Shown one piece after another: positions 6,114 to 10,055 of a stretch of DNA of 10,055 nucleotides. Position 1 is the first letter of the stretch; each line of letters begins with the position of its first letter. A model generated the notes under the pieces. It searched no databases. It was given only the letters and a program-made list of their open reading frames with translations, and was not told the origin of the DNA. Made by a program: the position numbers and the translations under genes. The DNA comes from UBA11540 sp003445125 (GTDB taxonomy: Bacteria; Bacillota; Clostridia; Oscillospirales; Ruminococcaceae), in the NCBI GenBank assembly GCA_937899435.1, contig CALBQG010000072.1, positions 1-10,055 on the forward strand, given 5' to 3'.

Positions 6114-7187
6114 ATGCGAAGATTTTTCGGTTTCTGCACCGCCGCCGCGCTCGCGGCTTTCTGTCTGACGGGACTCGCCGCCTGCACGGGAAGAAACGGG
6201 GCGGATGTTCATGTATTTTACTACTCTTACAGTGACACCTACATTTCCACTGTCCGTTCCGCGCTTGACCGCAAGCTGTCCGCTGCGGGGATTTCCTATC
6301 AGGACTATGACGGCAACAGCAACCAGACCACACAGACCGAACAGATTCAGACCGCGATCACCAAAGGCGCGCGCATGATTGTCGTCAACGTGGTCACCAC
6401 CGGCTCCGACGAAGCGGCAGCGAGCATCGTGAACATGGCAAAAAATGCAAAAATCCCCGTCGTGTTTTTCAACCGCGAGGTTTCCGACAAGGTGGTCAAC
6501 AGTTATGACCGGTGCGCGTTTGTCGGCACCGACGCCGCCGAAGCGGGGCATATGCAGGGAGAAATGGTCGGCGAATACGTGCGCGATCATTTCTCCGAAG
6601 TGGACAGAAACGGAGACGGACAGATCAGTTATGTCTGTTTCATGGGTGAAAAAGGCAACAGCGAAGCGATTTACCGCACGCGCTACGGCGTGGAGGATGC
6701 CGACGCCGTTCTGAGCGCCGCAGGTCTCAAGCCGCTGGTCTTTTACGATGCTGCCAATTCCGACGGCTATCTCGTGGATCGCGACGGCAAATGGTCAGCG
6801 GCGGCTGCCAACGAATATATGACCACAATTTTCACCGCCTACAACGACGCCAACAACAACATGGTGGAGCTTGTCATCTGCAACAACGACGGCATGGCGG
6901 AGGGCGCGGTTTCCGCGCTTAACACGATCGGCTACAATCTTGCGGGCGGGGACAAATTTATTCCCGTATTCGGCGTGGACGCGACCGACGCGGCGAAAAG
7001 TCTGATTGCCAAAGGCTCCATGGTCGGCACAATCCGCCAGGATTCCGACGGCATGGCGCAGGCATTGACCACACTGGTTGAAAACGGGCTGGCAGGCGAG
7101 GCGCTGCTCAAAAACACCGACATCTACACCGTCGATGACAATGTCGCCAAAATCCGCATTGCGTATGCGAAATATCTCGGAGAGTAA
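6114..7187 (+). CDS. mglB: galactose/glucose-type sugar-binding lipoprotein
   Basis: This is the substrate-binding protein of a CUT2 sugar importer, 357 residues, of the periplasmic-binding-protein 4/MglB family. It has a lipoprotein signal with lipobox LAAC (C24), so it is tethered to the outer face of the membrane. The E. coli MglB calcium site is conserved: the loop D164-x-N166-x-D168-x-Q170 plus E252. By my alignment from memory the sugar-contact positions D41, N92, R188, N258 and D289 match E. coli D14, N91, R158, N211 and D236. The expected His152 and Asp154 are N182 and E184, and Asn256 is Q309. W227 probably replaces Trp183 after an insertion of about 10 residues. The ATG has AAGGAG at a good distance. 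The gene ends two bases before mglA. The substrate may be galactose, glucose or a related sugar. Confidence 0.92.
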   Translation: MRRFFGFCTAAALAAFCLTGLAACTGRNGADVHVFYYSYSDTYISTVRSALDRKLSAAGISYQDYDGNSNQTTQTEQIQTAITKGARMIVVNVVTTGSDEAAASIVNMAKNAKIPVVFFNREVSDKVVNSYDRCAFVGTDAAEAGHMQGEMVGEYVRDHFSEVDRNGDGQISYVCFMGEKGNSEAIYRTRYGVEDADAVLSAAGLKPLVFYDAANSDGYLVDRDGKWSAAAANEYMTTIFTAYNDANNNMVELVICNNDGMAEGAVSALNTIGYNLAGGDKFIPVFGVDATDAAKSLIAKGSMVGTIRQDSDGMAQALTTLVENGLAGEALLKNTDIYTVDDNVAKIRIAYAKYLGE

Positions 7188-7189
7188 GT

Positions 7190-8686
7190 ATGGCTCAAGT
7201 ATTGCTGCAAATGAAAGACATCTGCAAGTCCTTTCCCGGCGTCAAGGCGCTTGACCGCGTGAGCCTCACCGTCAAGGCGGGCACGGTTCACGCCCTGATG
7301 GGGGAAAACGGCGCGGGGAAATCCACGCTGATGAAATGCCTGTTCGGCATCTATCATCCCGACAGCGGAGAAATTCTGCTGGAGGGCGCGCCCGTCTCCT
7401 TCCGAAGCTCCCGCGAAGCGCTGGAGCACGGAGTCGCCATGGTGCACCAGGAGCTGAATCAGGCGCTCAAGCGCAGTGTGATGGACAATCTCTGGCTCGG
7501 AAGGTTTCCGAAAATCGGCGGGCTGTTTGTGGACGAGGGAAAAATGGTGCGGGAAACGACGGCGTTATTCAAGGAGCTGAAGCTCTCGGTCGATCCGAAA
7601 ACCGTGATGTCCCGTATGCCCGTGTCCCAGCGACAAATGGCGGAAATCGCCAAGGCGGTTTCCTACCGTTCCAAGGTCATTGTGTTTGACGAACCGACCT
7701 CCTCACTGACCGAGCAGGAGGTCGAGCATCTGTTTGAAATCATCGGGCAGCTCAAAGCCCGTGGGTGCGGGATCATCTACATCTCCCACAAAATGGAAGA
7801 AATTCTGCGCATCAGCGACGAAGTGACCGTCATGCGCGACGGCACATGGATTGCCACCGAACCCGCCGCGGAGCTGACCATGGATCGGCTCATCCGTCTG
7901 ATGGTGGGGCGGGAGCTGAAAAACCGATTTCCCGAAAAAATCAACCGCCCGGGCAAGGAGCTTTTGCGGGTGGAGGGGCTTTCCTCGCGGTATTCGCCCG
8001 TCCGCGAGGTGTCGTTTTCCGTCAGAAGCGGGGAAATTCTCGGACTGGCGGGGCTGGCGGGCGCGGGACGGACGGAGGTGCTGGAAAACCTGTTCGGTAT
8101 TTCCGCGCGCAGCGGCGGCAGGGTGATTCTGCACGGGGAACCCGTGAAAAACAAAAATGCCCGCGATTCGATCGCCCACGGGTTTGCCCTTCTGACCGAA
8201 GAACGCCGTGCCACGGGAATTTTCGGCGTCCTCAACATTCAGGAAAACACCGTCATTTCCAGTCTCAAAAACTACCGCACCGCCGGGCTTTTTCTCAGCG
8301 GCAAACGCATGAAAAGCGACACGGAACACAAAATCCGTTCGCTGAGAATCAAAACCCCGTCGGTGAAAACCAAAATTCAGACCCTCTCCGGCGGCAATCA
8401 GCAAAAGGTGATTCTCGGCCGCTGGCTGCTCACCGAGCCGGAGGTCTTATTGTTGGACGAGCCTACCCGCGGCATCGACGTGGGGGCGAAATATGAAATT
8501 TACCGTCTCATCACCGAGCTTGCCGCCAAGGGCAAATCGGTGGTCATGGTTTCCTCGGAAATGCCCGAGCTGCTCGGCGTCTGCGACCGCATCGCCGTGA
8601 TGAGCGGCGGACGTCTGGCGGGCGTACTCGACGCGAAAACCGCCACGCAGGAAGAAATTATGGCGCTTGCCGCCAGTTATGTGTAA
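7190..8686 (+). CDS. mglA: sugar ABC transporter ATPase, two nucleotide-binding domains
   Basis: This is the energy-coupling ATPase of the Mgl importer, 498 residues, with two ABC domains in tandem. The first half has Walker A GENGAGKST (38-46), the Q-loop VHQE (85-88), a degenerate signature VSQRQ (145-149), Walker B VIVFDEP (163-169) and the switch His200. The second half has a degenerate Walker A, GLAGAGRTE (288-296), with Arg294 in place of the lysine. It has a canonical LSGGNQQ signature (399-405) and Walker B VLLLDEP (419-425). This split of intact and degenerate motifs is normal for MglA/RbsA/XylG proteins and is not a defect. GGAGAG lies just before the ATG, and the gap to mglB is two bases. 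mglC begins 11 bases after its stop. Confidence 0.95.
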   Translation: MAQVLLQMKDICKSFPGVKALDRVSLTVKAGTVHALMGENGAGKSTLMKCLFGIYHPDSGEILLEGAPVSFRSSREALEHGVAMVHQELNQALKRSVMDNLWLGRFPKIGGLFVDEGKMVRETTALFKELKLSVDPKTVMSRMPVSQRQMAEIAKAVSYRSKVIVFDEPTSSLTEQEVEHLFEIIGQLKARGCGIIYISHKMEEILRISDEVTVMRDGTWIATEPAAELTMDRLIRLMVGRELKNRFPEKINRPGKELLRVEGLSSRYSPVREVSFSVRSGEILGLAGLAGAGRTEVLENLFGISARSGGRVILHGEPVKNKNARDSIAHGFALLTEERRATGIFGVLNIQENTVISSLKNYRTAGLFLSGKRMKSDTEHKIRSLRIKTPSVKTKIQTLSGGNQQKVILGRWLLTEPEVLLLDEPTRGIDVGAKYEIYRLITELAAKGKSVVMVSSEMPELLGVCDRIAVMSGGRLAGVLDAKTATQEEIMALAASYV

Positions 8687-8697
8687 GGAGAAAAGAC

Positions 8698-9753
8698 ATG
8701 GAAAATACAGATCTCGGAAACTTCAAGCCCGCTGACAACGGGCAGAAACGCGTGCGGCGGCGGGAATTTTTTATCAACAATTCTCTTTACCTTTTCCTCA
8801 TCCTCGCCATCATCGCGGTGGAAATCTACAACCCCAATTTTCTGGGCATTCCGTCGTTGATCAACATTCTTTCCCTCTCCGCTGCCAACCTTCCCATCGC
8901 GCTCGGCATCGCGGGATGTATCGTCCTCACCGGTACCGACCTCTCTGCCGGACGCATTGTGGGACTGGTGGCGTGCGTCGCCGCGTCGCTGTTGCAGGCA
9001 AGCGGCTATCAGAACAAGATGTTTCCCTCACTTCCCACGCTGCCGATCATTGTCGCTCTGCTTCTTTCCCTGTTCATCGGCGGGTTGGTCGGACTGGTCA
9101 ACGGCTTCTGCACGGCGAAGTTTTCGCTGCACCCGTTCATTGTCACGCTGTCCACCCAGCTGATCGTCTACGGCTTGCTGCTGATGTACCTCACGGTCGG
9201 CGGCAACAACGGGCAGTCCATTTCCGGGCTGGACGAATCCTACACCAACTTCATTTCCGGGAGCATCCTCTCGATCGGCGACACGCCGATTCCGAACTTC
9301 GTCTGGTATTCGATTGTCATCACCGCGATCATGTGGGTGGTCTGGAATAAGACGGCGTTCGGGAAAAATATGTTTGCCGTCGGCTCGAACCCCGAAGCTG
9401 CCAACGTATCGGGTGTGAACGTCCAGCTCACGATCATGATGGTTTTTCTGCTGGCGGGGATTCTCTACGGCTTCACCGGGTTTATTGAAGCCGCGCGCAT
9501 CGGCTCGAACAGTGCCGCCACGGGCGCAAACTATGAGCTGGACGCCATTGCCGCTTGCGTAATCGGCGGGGTGTCGTTTGTCGGCGGCATCGGAAAGATT
9601 CGCGGCGTAATTCTCGGCGTGGTGCTGCTGCGCATCATTTTTGTCGGGCTGACGTTTCTGACGATCGACTCCAATATGCAGTACGTCATCAAGGGACTGA
9701 TCATTCTGATCGCCTGTGCGATCGATATGCGAAAATATCTGGTGAGAAAATAG
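8698..9753 (+). CDS. mglC: sugar ABC transporter permease
   Basis: This is the membrane channel of the Mgl importer, 351 residues, BPD_transp_2 (CUT2) family. A polar N-terminus with a basic RVRRR cluster (18-22) precedes about nine to ten spans, the first at about 29-43. Family landmarks are the TGTDLSAGRIVGL loop (78-90) and the cytoplasmic coupling segment GSNPEAANVSGVNV (229-242), which contacts MglA. The late motif YELDAIAACVIGGVSFVGGIG spans 279-299. AAGGAG lies eight bases before the ATG and directly follows the mglA stop, so mglB, mglA and mglC form one tight operon. The length is close to the E. coli protein (336). Confidence 0.96.
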   Translation: MENTDLGNFKPADNGQKRVRRREFFINNSLYLFLILAIIAVEIYNPNFLGIPSLINILSLSAANLPIALGIAGCIVLTGTDLSAGRIVGLVACVAASLLQASGYQNKMFPSLPTLPIIVALLLSLFIGGLVGLVNGFCTAKFSLHPFIVTLSTQLIVYGLLLMYLTVGGNNGQSISGLDESYTNFISGSILSIGDTPIPNFVWYSIVITAIMWVVWNKTAFGKNMFAVGSNPEAANVSGVNVQLTIMMVFLLAGILYGFTGFIEAARIGSNSAATGANYELDAIAACVIGGVSFVGGIGKIRGVILGVVLLRIIFVGLTFLTIDSNMQYVIKGLIILIACAIDMRKYLVRK

Positions 9754-9760
9754 CAAAAAA

Positions 9761-9790
9761 CGGTCGTTTCTCTTTTGGGAGACCCGATCG
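9761..9790. other. stem-loop directly after mglC
   Basis: CGGTCG (9761-9766) pairs with CGATCG (9785-9790), with one G-U wobble in the plus-strand RNA. After a 2x2 internal loop, TCTC pairs with GAGA around a TTTTGG loop. On the plus strand no U-tract follows, so it is not a standard terminator for mgl. Read on the minus strand the same hairpin is followed by six T residues (9760-9755), so it would better suit a leftward transcript. No leftward gene is visible next to it. It may stabilise the mglC 3' end. Confidence 0.45.
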
Positions 9791-9799
9791 GAAAGAAAG

Positions 9800-9848
9800 G
9801 CGGACGCTTGCCGTGGCGGAAAATTTTTCCCGCGAAAAAAGCGTCCGC
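9800..9848. other. long stem-loop between mglC and the small membrane protein gene
   Basis: GCGGACGCTT (9800-9809) and AAGCGTCCGC (9839-9848) form a perfect 10-bp stem with six G-C pairs. Inside, GCGG (9816-9819) can pair with CCGC (9830-9833) around an A/T-rich loop, giving a two-tier hairpin. The right arm ends exactly where the purine-rich SD sequence AGGAAGG (9849-9855) of the next small gene begins. There is no U-tract, so I read it as an RNA processing or stability element, or as a translation-modulating one, rather than a plain terminator. Confidence 0.6.
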
Positions 9849-9865
9849 AGGAAGGCAGGATGCGC

Positions 9866-9991
9866 ATGAAAGAACACAGATCCGGCGGGCTGTACCGCGG
9901 CGTAAACATCCCTCTTTGGCTTCTCGACGGAATCATTTTCGGCGGACTTTTCCTCCTCGCCGTGCTGATTTTTGTCAGCGCCGTTATATAG
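9866..9991 (+). CDS. small single-span membrane protein, 41 residues
   Basis: This short gene encodes a 41-residue protein. A basic/polar head (MKEHRSGGLYRGVN, 1-14) is followed by one hydrophobic span (about 17-41) rich in Leu, Ile, Phe and Gly, ending right at the C-terminus. The GLYRGVNI...LD pattern before the span resembles, from memory and with low certainty, small Clostridia membrane proteins that carry GLYRGVK...LD and a longer C-terminal tail, which is absent here. An SD-like AGGAAGG lies ten bases before this ATG. An in-frame ATG at 9860 is the alternative start and would add Met-Arg. It lies on the same strand as mglBAC, 112 bases after mglC and behind two stem-loops, so it may be part of that transcript. 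Function is unknown. Confidence 0.6.
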   Translation: MKEHRSGGLYRGVNIPLWLLDGIIFGGLFLLAVLIFVSAVI

Positions 9992-10040
9992 AATCGTACC
10001 CGGCAGAATGTCAAGCAAGTGCAACACCCAAGAATTCAGC

Positions 10041-10045
10041 AGGAG
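10041..10045 (+). promoter_or_regulatory. possible Shine-Dalgarno of a gene beyond the window
   Basis: AGGAG is followed by ten bases (AAAGCCAGCC) to the window end with no start codon. The spacing would suit a plus-strand gene starting at or just past the edge. No other feature is evident in 9992-10055. Confidence 0.3.
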
Positions 10046-10055
10046 AAAGCCAGCC

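Noticed and set aside
5987..6187. N-terminal extension of the SpoIIM-like protein to 252 residues
   Set aside because: The extension runs through the control region into the mglB coding sequence and reads as unstructured basic/Ala-rich sequence.
5292..6590. 432-codon minus-strand open frame spanning the divergent region
   Set aside because: It overlaps mglB in antisense and two better-supported minus-strand genes in another frame. Its translation is Gly/Arg-rich without family features.
7190..8686. Degenerate Walker A in the second ATPase domain as a sign of a broken gene
   Set aside because: Replacement of the Walker A lysine in the second domain and a weak signature in the first are usual for MglA/RbsA/XylG ATPases.

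Overview
The window looks like a chromosomal segment of a moderately GC-rich member of the Clostridia (Bacillota), plausibly an uncultured Ruminococcaceae/Oscillospirales-type gut bacterium. This assignment is an inference. It rests on the Bacillota gene order rimP-nusA-ylxR-ylxQ-infB, the short NusA without C-terminal acidic repeats, strong AGGAGG-type ribosome binding sites, a YesL/DUF624 protein and a SpoIIM-like membrane protein. I see no mobile element, CRISPR array, tRNA or rRNA.

Layout: everything left of about 5990 is read on the minus strand, and everything right of about 6114 on the plus strand. From 4504 down to the left edge runs the transcription/translation operon rimP, nusA, ylxR, ylxQ and infB, with infB cut by the window edge inside its C-terminal part. 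The operon has a recognisable extended -10 promoter (4576-4603) and a short leader. The leader carries a weak hairpin with a GCGA loop and an interrupted U-tract (4525-4553), the kind of element expected for NusA-controlled attenuation. Upstream, on the same strand, are two overlapping membrane-protein genes: a YesL/DUF624 family gene (4612-5415) and a SpoIIM-like gene (5429-5986).

A 127-bp divergent intergenic region with a perfect 8-bp inverted repeat separates these from a plus-strand mglBAC operon (6114-9753). This operon encodes a complete galactose/glucose-type CUT2 ABC importer: a lipoprotein binding protein with a calcium-binding EF-hand-like loop, a double-domain ATPase and a permease. 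After mglC come two stem-loops, and directly after the second a 41-residue single-span membrane protein gene (9866-9991). The last bases of the window contain an SD-like AGGAG that may belong to a gene starting just outside.

How the parts work together: rimP (30S maturation), nusA (pausing/termination), ylxR (RNA binding, RNase P modulation), ylxQ (L7Ae-fold RNA binding) and infB (initiation) form one gene-expression module, probably autoregulated by NusA. The mgl genes form an independent sugar-uptake unit. Most of the window is well-known biology. The second-look items are the leader attenuator, the repeat-rich IF2 N-terminus, altered sugar-pocket residues in MglB, and the structured spacer plus small membrane protein behind mglC.
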